Assembly (NCBI GenBank): GCA_949358305.1
Contig: OX442314.1
Coordinates: 3,723,087 to 3,787,086 of the forward strand
Direction of reading: 5' to 3'
Source: Strigamia acuminata
Lineage: Eukaryota > Arthropoda > Chilopoda > Geophilomorpha > Linotaeniidae
Length of the DNA: 64,000 bases
The notes beneath the pieces are model-generated. The model saw only the letters and a program-made list of their open reading frames with translations. It had not been told where the DNA came from and ran no database searches. The number at the start of each line of letters is the position of its first letter. Within the stretch, counting starts at the first letter, position 1. The position numbers and the translations under genes are program-made. Shown here one piece after another: positions 53,801 through 63,339 of the stretch.

Positions 53801-54348
53801 TCGCAGTTCTGCGATGATCTCCGCCGTCGTAGCGCTGATCCAACACTACTTTTGAACTCAGGTGATCCGCTTTTTTGGAAGGGGTCGCAGGCAAAACCGA
53901 TCGTTAAATTTTAATTTCTTACGCTAAACTTTTTTATTTTAACTCTAATCGTATTTTAATTTATTACGATGTTTAAATTTAAAAGAAAGAAAACCTTTAG
54001 TTTTGGTTTTGGTTTGCCACGACGCCATTCCGCGAACACTTCCTTTGTTCTAGTTTTTTGGCGGCCTTGACTCCGAGGTGAATCTGGGTCCACTCTCGGG
54101 TTTTTAGCCAGCCTTAAATCAACAATAAAACAGAAAGAAATATATCAGTCACAAGTCACGCTCCAATCTGGGTTGGATGCAACAGATTCAAAGAATTATG
54201 TGATTTCTCTGGGGAAATCACACTAATTTACCTGCAACGGCGGTTGTTCGTCCCAATTCTCATCTTCTTCTGCATTTACGATTAGGCCGTCGCTCTCGTC
54301 TCTCGACGATGCGCTCGGCTCTAATCGTGGGTTGCGTCGATCGGCCAT
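50884..54348 (-). CDS. Third gene of element E in env position, two exons, unknown
   Basis: Minus strand: exon 1 is 54348-54232 (ATG, 39 codons, MADRRNPRLEP...ENWDEQPPLQ) followed by GTAAAT. Exon 2 is 53670-50884, preceded by a T/A-rich tract ending TTATTCAG. Both borders are phase 0, giving about 967 residues. Exon 2 alone is open for 928 codons. The first 170 residues are mixed and charged (SWDALPP, RWLRDIEEDH). Next come Ser/Arg-rich (RSRSSSSSSRTR) and strongly basic (TRRNRKRKVRQKLRAQ) stretches that could be nuclear signals or RNA-binding parts, then a structured middle and a Pro-rich C-terminus. No signal peptide, membrane segment or furin site was seen, so it is not a normal envelope protein. 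It lies between pol and the 3' LTR, and its stop is 45 bp from the LTR. It resembles no family I know. Confidence 0.75.
53671..54231 (-). other. Predicted intron of the third gene of element E
   Basis: The 561-bp minus-strand segment begins GTAAATTAGTG and ends AAAATTATTCAG. It has several stops in the frame that connects the exons. The spacer 54349-54728 between pol and exon 1 has no long frame on the minus strand and could hold an internal promoter or splice acceptor. Confidence 0.6.
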
Positions 54349-54728
54349 TTCAATTTAGGAAAATGAAGTTTTGTTTGAGAGGTCTTTGTCTTTCTCTTTG
54401 GGGGAGAAGCAAAAACACGTCTCGTCGTGTTAAAAACAGTCGGAAACTGGGCCTATCGACGCTGAGAATTGTGGGTCTCGAACGCGTCTCGTATTTTGCG
54501 AGATCCGCCGTGCTGGCAATGACGCTACGGGGTCGACCGCGTGGTTTCGTTGTCACGTGGTCGCCCGCTACGTCATAACTTCTCGTCTGTTAGTGGTGAC
54601 TGCGACAATTCGTTGCGAAGTTTGGATTTAGCTAATTTTTCGCGTCTCAACATGTGCAGCAGCTCTCGTAAGTAAATCTTTTTATTTTACAAGGCCTCCG
54701 CTCCATGTTATCACATTTTCTTTTATTT

Positions 54729-57700
54729 TTAGTTCTTCCCCACGACTTTGCCGTCCCGAATGAACGGATTATTGCTTCGTCGTGGTCGAAGGTTGATTTT
54801 CGACGTGCTCGTAGATCGTGACTCTACTTGCTCGTTCATCTCCGATGTGTTGGCATTTTTCTCATTACTAATTTTTTTATTTTCCATTTCAGAAGTACTT
54901 TCTTCTGCTTCCTCCCTCTCCGAAATTGCTTGCTCCGGCTGTGCTGGAGCCTCGTCGGCCGGAGATTCGGCGTCGAAGAATTCATCCTCGTCCTCCGCTA
55001 TATTTTCAGCTTCATTTGTTTTTTGGAACGTGTCGACCACGGTGCCCCCTTGGCCGCTGTGTGTCTGACCTTCCAGCCAGATTTCTTGGGGAAACTCTGG
55101 CAGATATGGCCTTAAATCTCGGCCATGTATCGACTGAAAATTTTTGTTGTCCTCTAAGCGGCGTAGTTGGTATGCGTTGCCGCCGTGTTCGGCCACAATT
55201 ACATAGGGACCGTCCCTCTTGTCGGCTAAACCTGCGGCGATGCCCCTCGCTGCATTGGACAACGTGTGTGCCTCCTTCCACACTAGATCATTCACTTTAA
55301 AGTTCGCGAAAGCGAGATCGCCTTCTTTATCTGCGATTCTTTCTCTCATGTTGAAAATATGCGCCATCATATGCTGGTATGTGTCGGATATAGTCTGTTC
55401 CAACCGGCACACGTACTCGTGTGGGCTCGATGGGTCTAATACGTTAACAGCTTCGGCAACGCGTGGGTCCCATGGCATCCTTAATTCGCGGGCGAAGTTG
55501 AGGTACGCCGGTGAGAATTCGCGTGTTCTTGACACGGTTGAGCGAATGCTGAAAGCGATTTCTCGCAGGTATTCGTCCCATCGATTGTGAATATCGGTGA
55601 ATACTGTCAGCGCATATTTTATGTCTTTATTTAATCTCTCGACTGGGTTTGTCTGAGGATTATACGTGGAGGTGTTTGATGCATCCATTTTAAATTTTCT
55701 ACAGAAGTCCTTATATATTCTCGATCGGAATTGGGGCCCGTTATCCGAAATGAGTTTTCTGGGAAACCCAAATCGCATTGCCACGTCGTAAAGGCACTCG
55801 ACTATGTTTTCAGCCGAGGGCTTCGCGAAGGCGTACAGCTCCGGCCATCGGGTGGCCACGTCCATAATTACGAGAATATACATGTTCTTGTTTCCCGTTG
55901 TGGGCTTGGGGCCCATCAAGTCTATGCTTAAGCAGTCAAACGGTGCGTAGGGTCCGAGAGACATGGCGTTTCTGGCCACTTTATCTCGCGGTCTGCACGC
56001 TTGGCACCGGGGGCAGTGTCGGATAAATTTCGTTATCTTTTGCCGCGCGCCCGGCCAGAAGAAAAGTTGTTTTACTCGATAAAGGGTCCTCGCCACGCCA
56101 GAATGGCTGGCGAGCGGGTGTCCGTGCATCAGCCACAACAGTCGGGTGTGCAGCGATGCCGGCACGACCACTTTAACCGAGTTTCCCGCTCCGCTGAGGT
56201 CATCTTGAAACGTCGGGTGGTATTTTACCAGGAGTTCATCATCTATGAGGTAGCTTGTTGCTTCTTTGACGAACTGTTTCCGGCGGTGTGGGTTTGTCAT
56301 CCCTTCCGGAAATTCGCCGTTCAGCAAATATTGCGTTATAATTTGACATTTTGTGTCTGCTGCCTGGTGTTCGACGAACTCACGTCTCGTGGGTGGAGCG
56401 TATTGTGTTTTTTCTTCAATTTTTGCTGTGAAGGCGCGTAGTAGTGTTTTGTGGGTTTCTCCGGGGGGCGGAGATTGAATTTCGGATGTTGAATTGTTTG
56501 TCCCAGCTGGCTGGTATGTTCGAGTCCAAAAACCACAAAACGTTCTATCTTCAGGCTCCATCACTGGTAGCTCGTTCGCCTTTCGCAAACGCCATATTCT
56601 CCGTGGAGTCGGGCAGTACAAGAGGTGGGTGTCGTCCTCGCCGTCGTCGTCTGGTCCCTGGGGGTCAGAGGCTGGGGCTCTCGAGAGGGCGTCGGCCACA
56701 TGATTGTACTTCCCGGGGCGGTACGTAATTGTTATATCGCACGCCATTAACTCCAGTTGCCATCGTGCGAGTCGGCCGGAGGGTTCCTTGAGCTTCATCA
56801 ACCAGCTTAGTGCCTGGTGATCTGTCTGAACCTCGAAGTTCGTGTACTCCAGATAGTCGCGAAATTTCCGAACTGCCCAAATTACGGCTAGGCATTCTAG
56901 TTCCGTTGCCGTATAATTTTTCTCCGCGCCCTGTATTTTTCTGCTTATAAACATACAGGGTACTTCTTGCGAGATTCCGTTGTACACGTGGGTCTGCAGA
57001 AGGGCTGCACCCAGTCCGATTTTACTCGCGTCGGTGTGCAACACGAACGGTCGGTTTAGGTCCGGCAATGGCATCTTTTCGACGTCAGCCAGCATTTGCT
57101 TGATAGTGCTAAATGCGGCCTCGCACTGGACCGTCCACTCAAACTCTTTATCCGTTCGTAAGAGATCCGTTATAGGCGCGGCCACTTCAGCCAGACCAGA
57201 GAGTAGTCGGCCGAAGAAATTGACCATGCCCATGAATCTCTGGACACCTTTTATATCTTCGGGGGCGGGGAATCCGTTTATTGCTTTGACTTTTTCGGGG
57301 TCAATCGCGATTCCCTCGACTCCTATTCGATATCCTAGGAAGGCAAGCTCTTTCCTGCAAAACTTGCTCTTCCCTGGATGGATGTGGAGTCCTGCCTTGG
57401 CTAGGCGAGAGACCACTCTATCGATGTGGTCTATATGTTCTTCGAATGTGTCCGACGTTATTATGATGTCGTCGAGATACGCCCACACGAAGTCGTGCAG
57501 CATATCTCCCAACACGCTTTCGATCAGTTTCTGGAACGTGCTCGGGGCGTTTACAAGCCCGAACGGCATCACGTTGAACATTAGTCTTCCTATCGGGGAG
57601 TAGAAAGCCGTTTTCAGTTTGTCTTCGGGTTTTAGCTCCACTTGCCAATACCCCTTTGACAGGTCCATGGTGGTTACCCACTTGAACGGGCTCAGTTCCC

Positions 57701-58868
57701 GGAGGATCGAGTCTATAGACGGCATCTGAATCGGGTCTATAACCGTTATCGCGTTCAGGGGGCGATAATCAATGCATAGTCGAGGTTCCGAGCCTGGACG
57801 CATCACCAGGACGATCCGCATGGCGTATTCGCCCAGGGCTTGCGTTACTATGCCCTTGTCGAGCATGTCTTGGCACATTTGCGTCACGATGTCTCTTTTC
57901 TGGGGGTTCATCCCCTTGTAAGGCACTCGAATCGGCTTGTCTGTGGTTAAGACTATTTCGTGTGTTGCTTCCGTCGTTCGACCAGGTGTCTTGGTCAGAA
58001 TTCTTTCATGCTTTCGAAGCACTCGCCTTAGTAGCGATGCCTCGTTAACACGCAGTGCTGCCTCCCCGACCAGGGTGTCCACGACGTTACTCCTCTGTAA
58101 TTCCAGAGTGAAGGCTGCGAAATCGTAATCTTGGACGAATTTTCGCAATCCTCTTCCGTATTCCTCTTTGTCCTTGGCTTCGTCCAGTAATTTTTGGGGA
58201 ACTACGGGGACTGACCGTTCTCCCTCGGGACTTATCCAGTTCCATGAACGGGTTATCGGGTTTGGCTGAATTTTCAGTTTCGCCATGATGTCCATCCCTA
58301 GGAGGAATACTTTGTCGTGGGATGGCAAGACTATGAAGGGGTGGGACAGGTTCCCCCCCGTCCAGTCGATCATGATGCGAACTACGCCCTTCGGCTTGAC
58401 GTAGCCGTTGGCGGTGAGCAATTCTACGTTCGCGTTCACTTGTGCCACCTTCTTTCCAATATCCAAGTCTTTTACTATATCTTCGGATATGAATGAACGA
58501 TCCGCTCCTGAATCCAGTAGACCGAACAATTTTTGGTTTTCTATCTCCACTGGCAGCATACACAGAGTTTCGCAATGTGCTTTCGTGACATTGCAGTGAA
58601 ATACGCGTAATGTCTGGGGCTCAACCTCCAGATTGAACGGAAGGTCCGTCCAATCCATGTCGACCTCCGGTTTCGTTCTCACTTGCATACTCGTTAACGT
58701 CACTTTTTCCTCCTTCTTCGGAACGATCTGTATGCGGTCTTTGATCTGTGCCTCTGCCAAGGCATGACCTGCGGGTCCAGTGTGATATTTCTTCTTTTTA
58801 ATTTCCGCGGCTGGCGCAGACGAAGCTGAATTTATTCCGGCGACGCCTGCGCTTGGAAGTTTTTTGCC
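54729..58868 (-). CDS. Ty3/gypsy Pol polyprotein of element E
   Basis: The pol frame overlaps the end of gag in the -1 frame and is open from about the slippery site at 58865 to 54729, so no start codon is needed. In order: a retropepsin with DSGAD (about 40 residues after MQVRTK); a reverse transcriptase with TTMDLSKGYWQ and YLDD; RNase H (HTDASKIGLG, TDHQAL, RPGKYNHVADALSR); an H2C2 zinc region (HGHPLASHSG, CPRCQAC); an integrase core (SIDLMGPKP, ISDNGPQF, NPQTNPVERLN); and a C-terminal tail rich in Glu and Ser. RT precedes integrase, which gives Ty3/gypsy. No stop or frameshift lies inside, so the enzyme looks functional. Confidence 0.95.
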   Translation of the reverse strand, partial: GKKLPSAGVAGINSASSAPAAEIKKKKYHTGPAGHALAEAQIKDRIQIVPKKEEKVTLTSMQVRTKPEVDMDWTDLPFNLEVEPQTLRVFHCNVTKAHCETLCMLPVEIENQKLFGLLDSGADRSFISEDIVKDLDIGKKVAQVNANVELLTANGYVKPKGVVRIMIDWTGGNLSHPFIVLPSHDKVFLLGMDIMAKLKIQPNPITRSWNWISPEGERSVPVVPQKLLDEAKDKEEYGRGLRKFVQDYDFAAFTLELQRSNVVDTLVGEAALRVNEASLLRRVLRKHERILTKTPGRTTEATHEIVLTTDKPIRVPYKGMNPQKRDIVTQMCQDMLDKGIVTQALGEYAMRIVLVMRPGSEPRLCIDYRPLNAITVIDPIQMPSIDSILRELSPFKWVTTMDLSKGYWQVELKPEDKLKTAFYSPIGRLMFNVMPFGLVNAPSTFQKLIESVLGDMLHDFVWAYLDDIIITSDTFEEHIDHIDRVVSRLAKAGLHIHPGKSKFCRKELAFLGYRIGVEGIAIDPEKVKAINGFPAPEDIKGVQRFMGMVNFFGRLLSGLAEVAAPITDLLRTDKEFEWTVQCEAAFSTIKQMLADVEKMPLPDLNRPFVLHTDASKIGLGAALLQTHVYNGISQEVPCMFISRKIQGAEKNYTATELECLAVIWAVRKFRDYLEYTNFEVQTDHQALSWLMKLKEPSGRLARWQLELMACDITITYRPGKYNHVADALSRAPASDPQGPDDDGEDDTHLLYCPTPRRIWRLRKANELPVMEPEDRTFCGFWTRTYQPAGTNNSTSEIQSPPPGETHKTLLRAFTAKIEEKTQYAPPTRREFVEHQAADTKCQIITQYLLNGEFPEGMTNPHRRKQFVKEATSYLIDDELLVKYHPTFQDDLSGAGNSVKVVVPASLHTRLLWLMHGHPLASHSGVARTLYRVKQLFFWPGARQKITKFIRHCPRCQACRPRDKVARNAMSLGPYAPFDCLSIDLMGPKPTTGNKNMYILVIMDVATRWPELYAFAKPSAENIVECLYDVAMRFGFPRKLISDNGPQFRSRIYKDFCRKFKMDASNTSTYNPQTNPVERLNKDIKYALTVFTDIHNRWDEYLREIAFSIRSTVSRTREFSPAYLNFARELRMPWDPRVAEAVNVLDPSSPHEYVCRLEQTISDTYQHMMAHIFNMRERIADKEGDLAFANFKVNDLVWKEAHTLSNAARGIAAGLADKRDGPYVIVAEHGGNAYQLRRLEDNKNFQSIHGRDLRPYLPEFPQEIWLEGQTHSGQGGTVVDTFQKTNEAENIAEDEDEFFDAESPADEAPAQPEQAISEREEAEESTSEMENKKISNEKNANTSEMNEQVESRSTSTSKINLRPRRSNNPFIRDGKVVGKN

Positions 58869-61800
58869 AGATCAGTTCTTAACTCCATCATCATTTTCAT
58901 CATGGTTTGCATGATGTCCTTTTCTTTGACGGTTTTCTCACATTTATCTGAGTAGTGGCCGTATTCTCCACAGCTGTAACATTTGATGTTACTTTTATCC
59001 CCTGTGGGAGTGAATCCCGGTTTTTTCGGGACGAAGGGCGTCGGGAATCGTCTTTTTCCTCCCAATGCTCCTCTCGCTTTTGTTGCTTGCACGTGTGCTC
59101 TGAATTGTGTGATTGCCAAGGCCCGGTGTGCATGGTGCAAATAGGGACCTTGATCGTCGCATCCCGTCGATAAGTTTTCGAGGTGCTCATTTAGGGCTTC
59201 CTCGTCGCTCGATGCTGGCTCCTCTTCTTTAGCCGTGGCGAGAGGTGTTGTCTCTTCGACTTTCTCCATCTGGGTGGAGTCCGTCGAGGTCACCTGCATC
59301 GCCGTCGCTGCCGGTGCTTTCTTTGGGGCAGCTATCGGGTTGGCTGGAAGAATACTGCCTGCTTTAGGCGTCAGCATTCGTCCGAAGGATGCTTCGGTGA
59401 GACTCATTATGCCGCTCAAATATTCACTTGGCCTCATTAATTTTTCTGAGGTCTTGTGGCGTTCGGCGCTCGTCTGCAACCGCTTCTCGTGCGCGTCAGC
59501 TTCTTCCGGGGGCAGAGTGGCGTAATACCGCTGTTCTATTTCTAACGTGTTTGTTAGAAGATAGTTACTGACATCTTGGTAATCGCCAGTGCGGGGTGCA
59601 CGCATGTCTAGCAGAATTCTTTGCGAGTGGGCCGATAATCCTCCGTAAAAGATCATCGTAAAACCAGCGGGGTTTATTTCGTACGGCGCTCTTGCAAACA
59701 GGAGTTTCGCTCGGGCGTCGTAGTCGGCTAATGTTTCTCCTGGGGCTTGTCGTAGACCCCGTAATTTGTTACTGATCTCGTCTGGAGTCTCGCCGTATCG
59801 GAGATCGAAACGGACGAGAAAATCGTCCCAGGTTGGGTTTTTCAGTCCCTGGTACCATTCTCGAGCTGACCCCGTAGTTAGCTCCACTAGCCCGTGGGTT
59901 AGCATGTCGGCGACGGTGGCTTTTGTCGCTTTCTTGATACGCATTACTTCGTCCAGGAAGCGGTCTCCGGCCTTCCACGAACCGTCAAATCGCGTTTGAA
60001 TATAGTGTTGCCAGCGGATGTTACCCGTGGCTTCACTGCTTGGTTCGTTTCGTACGCCATATTTGCGCTTAACCCTCTCTCCAGCGCGATTATGTTCGTC
60101 GCCTGGATGGCCTAGATCGATTCCTTCTCTTCTGAAAGAGTTCAGCAGGGCTCGGCCTAGCTCAGACATCGTGTAATGTCGGCCAGATGAGTCCTGAAAG
60201 TTCCCTTCCTCTGAACGAGGGTTGGAGCTCCGGGAAGAGCGGTCTGAAGCATTCGGCCGGTTCGACCGGTGCCCATCGCTGCCTTCTTGACTCCTTCCTG
60301 TAGACGGTCGACTCGGATGGTCGTCGTCCGACGAATCGGAGGGCTCGGAGGGATCTCCTTGGGGGTGAAACCTCGGCCCTCTCGGTGGGGTCTCTCCGCC
60401 AGCCTTCTTCTGTTTCGAGCCTTCGGATGGCGGCGGCTCCCCTCCGTCGTTGTTCTCGCAAAAAGAATGCCATCTGTTTTCCTCGCTCTCGGGGCGTTCC
60501 CGATTTTTATTTGCGTTTTTCTTTTCGAGTAACGCGTCGATGGCTGCTCCCGTCTCGGATCTTTTTGAGGGGTGACGGTCCTTTGTTTTTGGGACCGATC
60601 CGTCTCTCTTTTGAGATTTCCCCCTTTTTGCCGTTTTTGCCGGCTTTGCTGCATCTTCTCCTGTGTCGGTATCAGAGCCGCTTGGGGGTTCTGACTTCCG
60701 TTTCGGGTTTTCTTCCCTTTTCTTCCTGCCCGAGACACCTTGTTCGTACTCTTTTTGGAACTTTTCTGTTTCTTTCTCCCAGTTTTCGGCTTCCCATCTT
60801 TTTTGCTCATCTATTATGGCTTGTTCCTTTGCTTTGTACTCTTCGGTCCATCTGACTCGGTCCCATTCCTCTTTCTCTTTCAGGAACTGTTCCTTTTCTT
60901 TTCTGGCTTCCTCTTCTCTCAACCTCTCGCGATGTTGTTCTTCCCATTTTTGGTGTTGTAAAATGGCTTCTTCTCGCAACATTTGTAGCTTTTCTGCTTT
61001 TCTTTGAGCTACGAGCGCTTGAAATTGGTCCTCGTACTCTTGAGCTTCTCGATGTCGCCCTTCCACCGTGGCGTTCCATTCTTTTCGAATTTTAGCTTCT
61101 CGTTCCTCCCTCATTTTTTGGACCAGTTTTTCTGTTCTCTCGGTGGTTCTTCTTTCGCGTTGCTCCCTTTCTTCCTCTTCCTTCCAGAGTTCTCGCCGCT
61201 CTGCGCTCAGTCTTCGTTGGCGATTAGTCGCTTCTTGTCTGGCTTCTTCGCGGGCCTTCTCTCTGGATTGGTGAAGTGCCCGGTTGGGGTCTGGCGCGAA
61301 ACCTCCGGTGTCACTGGGCGTTACCTGGGGCATGGGCGTCTCCGCTGCTGGTCTTGCGACCGGCGTCGGGGCTTGTGCCGCGCAGATAGCGTCAGTGAGT
61401 AGAGTAATCGATTCCCAGACTGACGTTCCTACTGGAATGTCTATCATCGCTTTCAGTTGGGCAGCTTGCCGTGTCAACCGAATTAGGTGAGATACCTCGA
61501 AGGAAACAACCGCAGGACTCGCCGTAACTCGGGGGGTTATCGGGGTCCCGCCGTCGTTTTTTCGTGGGGTTTGCTCCACGGACGTCTGAGCCGTGGGTGG
61601 CGATGGGTTCGTGCCGACCGTGACCGTTATTTTCGGAGCTTCATTCGTCTCCTCGGTCATCAATATCGATACTCGTCCTGGCGATACGTCGCGAATTTCT
61701 TCTCGATTTTCTATGGCTTCCGGATCGGTATCCTCGAAGGGTTGCATATTCAAGGGAACCCGCTCTCGCTCTGGCCCGTCTAGGGCCGCGAGCGATGCAG

Positions 61801-61972
61801 CTTGCTCCTCTTTCTGCGCCTTCGCTCTCCTTTTATTCGCTCGGGCTTTCGCCTTTGCGGACATTTCAGGGACGGGACCATCCGATCTCAGGTGGTAGTC
61901 GGAGGTCCTTTTTCCCTTCTCGGGCATTCTCTGCTCGGTTTCAGACGTGGATTGCTCGTCTTTGTCTGACAT
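58832..61972 (-). CDS. Gag of element E, unusually long
   Basis: The frame starts at ATG 61972 (MSDKDEQSTSETEQRMPEKG), 1046 residues. In order: a low-complexity N-terminus with a basic KAKARANKRRAKAQK stretch; a Pro/Thr region; a long charged coiled coil of Glu/Arg/Lys (about 230-420); a Lys/Arg/Ser region; a capsid-like domain (about 660-830, WQHYIQTRFDGSWKAGDRF, GSAREWYQGLKNPTWDDFL, PGETLADYDARAKLLFARAP) shared with the Gag of element C; and one zinc knuckle (CYSCGEYGHYSDKC) near residue 1000. It stops at 58832, after the -1 frameshift site. It would form the particle and bind the RNA. Confidence 0.93.
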   Translation of the reverse strand: MSDKDEQSTSETEQRMPEKGKRTSDYHLRSDGPVPEMSAKAKARANKRRAKAQKEEQAASLAALDGPERERVPLNMQPFEDTDPEAIENREEIRDVSPGRVSILMTEETNEAPKITVTVGTNPSPPTAQTSVEQTPRKNDGGTPITPRVTASPAVVSFEVSHLIRLTRQAAQLKAMIDIPVGTSVWESITLLTDAICAAQAPTPVARPAAETPMPQVTPSDTGGFAPDPNRALHQSREKAREEARQEATNRQRRLSAERRELWKEEEEREQRERRTTERTEKLVQKMREEREAKIRKEWNATVEGRHREAQEYEDQFQALVAQRKAEKLQMLREEAILQHQKWEEQHRERLREEEARKEKEQFLKEKEEWDRVRWTEEYKAKEQAIIDEQKRWEAENWEKETEKFQKEYEQGVSGRKKREENPKRKSEPPSGSDTDTGEDAAKPAKTAKRGKSQKRDGSVPKTKDRHPSKRSETGAAIDALLEKKNANKNRERPESEENRWHSFCENNDGGEPPPSEGSKQKKAGGETPPRGPRFHPQGDPSEPSDSSDDDHPSRPSTGRSQEGSDGHRSNRPNASDRSSRSSNPRSEEGNFQDSSGRHYTMSELGRALLNSFRREGIDLGHPGDEHNRAGERVKRKYGVRNEPSSEATGNIRWQHYIQTRFDGSWKAGDRFLDEVMRIKKATKATVADMLTHGLVELTTGSAREWYQGLKNPTWDDFLVRFDLRYGETPDEISNKLRGLRQAPGETLADYDARAKLLFARAPYEINPAGFTMIFYGGLSAHSQRILLDMRAPRTGDYQDVSNYLLTNTLEIEQRYYATLPPEEADAHEKRLQTSAERHKTSEKLMRPSEYLSGIMSLTEASFGRMLTPKAGSILPANPIAAPKKAPAATAMQVTSTDSTQMEKVEETTPLATAKEEEPASSDEEALNEHLENLSTGCDDQGPYLHHAHRALAITQFRAHVQATKARGALGGKRRFPTPFVPKKPGFTPTGDKSNIKCYSCGEYGHYSDKCEKTVKEKDIMQTMMKMMMELRTDLAKNFQAQASPE
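58859..58865 (-). promoter_or_regulatory. -1 ribosomal frameshift site A AAA AAC
   Basis: In the gag frame the codons are GCA AAA AAC, a perfect X XXY YYZ heptamer 24 bases before the gag stop. Slipping back one base enters the open pol frame (reading LPSAGVAGINS, then the linker and protease). The downstream sequence is GC-rich and may fold. Confidence 0.85.
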
Positions 61973-62046
61973 TTTCTTTCGGTAATTCTACGATTTGGGT
62001 TATCTTATTGAGAGATCACAAGTTCAGATTTGAGATTTATTTCTAA

Positions 62047-62064
62047 ATCCCGGACGGGCCCCCA
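62047..62064 (-). promoter_or_regulatory. Primer binding site of element E, proline-tRNA type
   Basis: On the minus strand, 2 bp after the 5' LTR, TGGGGGCCCGTCCGGGAT matches element C exactly and the classical proline tRNA site with one difference. Confidence 0.85.
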
Positions 62065-62066
62065 CG

Positions 62067-62886
62067 TGTCGCGTCCTACTTGGTATAGGTTTAAATAGCG
62101 CTAACGTGTAATACTTTACCTGTGATCAATTATGTAAATACCCAAATGAATACCAAATGTATGTAAATAAACAGGTAATTTATTCACCAGGCTTTATGCC
62201 TTTAAAATACACTCAGTAATAATTCTAGAGTCGACGTGGTCAGCGTCGAACAAAGGATTTCTCAAGATGGCGTCGTCGATTCCGCGTGGTCGGCGGAACA
62301 AAGGCGGCGTCTCGAGTTGTCGTTAATTCGTCACGGATTCGTCTTCACGGACGCGGTGGAATGCTCTTTCGAGTCTTCTATCCGTGCCTGTTGTCTAGGG
62401 TTTGTTTAGCGTCGCAGAGGCCTCGTCTAGGAACTTTGGGGTTCCCTACAAAGCACTCGGACACTTACTTCGGCGAATAATCGTCTGGGCGATTATTCTG
62501 GGTGATTTCACAAGGGCTATTCTCGTGCTTTCGCAGGAATAGCTCGCAAGTGACTTCGTGAGAGTTACAGTTTGCACTTTACTCAGCGATCCTCGATCAA
62601 TCCTAACTTGTAGTTGAAGTTGGCCTGACGGTGAGGTAGTTGCTGTGTTCTTGGTGTCGTTTGTGTAAGTTCTGACTTTAGGCGGGAAACACAGCCTTTT
62701 ATGCAGTGGGGTGAAGGGCCGGCGATCAACCAATGGGGGCTGACCATCAGCCGCTTCCTCCCCCTCGGGGCACACACCTGCCATGGGGAGGTGGAGCCAA
62801 CTCGGGGGGGAACGACTCTTCAATCACAGTGACTCAGAGGACAAGCATCCGCCCTGGGGGGACACTTATCCAACTGGGTCACCACA
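62067..62886 (-). repeat. 5' LTR of element E
   Basis: It is 820 bp and matches 50020-50839. With the ATTA duplication it defines a complete element of 12,867 bp. A TATA-like GCATAAAAGG reads on the minus strand in both LTRs (near 62700 here). Confidence 0.95.
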
Positions 62887-63339
62887 ATTATTAAGACAAC
62901 TAGTTTAATTAAATTAGTCAATTGTACAAAGAATACCAAGTGACTCCGGTCATGACAATTAAGGGGGACATTTTGATTCTTAATTGTCAACTCTTATCAT
63001 CCGAAAGCTATTATTGTATATTTATAGCAATACATCTGACTAGGCATATGAAATAAATATTTTGTGATAACACAAATGATGATTTTATGTATGACGAAAG
63101 TTTCTTCAAAAAGAAGACTTGGAAATAAATTCTGGACTTGAATTTAGGCTATTAGAAAAGATTATTTCGGCAGAAATCCAGAACTTAGATAATTCAAGTT
63201 AGTTTATGTAAACTCAAATTCGAAATTGGAAGTCACAGTATCTCCAAGATACATCAAGTCCGAAAATAGCATTTATGCTAATTAGGAGAATAACGAAAAC
63301 TCTATAAAATATTATATAGTTGTGTTATTAAGGGGGATG
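62887..63339 (+). other. Element D internal 3' part
   Basis: After element E, the interior of element D resumes for 453 bp with no coding frame. It ends in TTAAGGGGGATG (about 63328-63339), a polypurine tract directly before the 3' LTR. A similar AATTAAGGGGGAC occurs at about 62957-62969. Confidence 0.8.

Noticed and set aside
50884-54348. Envelope gene of an errantivirus type
   Set aside because: It has the right position, but no signal peptide, transmembrane helix, fusion peptide or protease cleavage motif was seen.
54748-61898. Plus-strand frames opposite gag and pol of element E
   Set aside because: They are shadows caused by GC-rich coding bias of the minus-strand genes.
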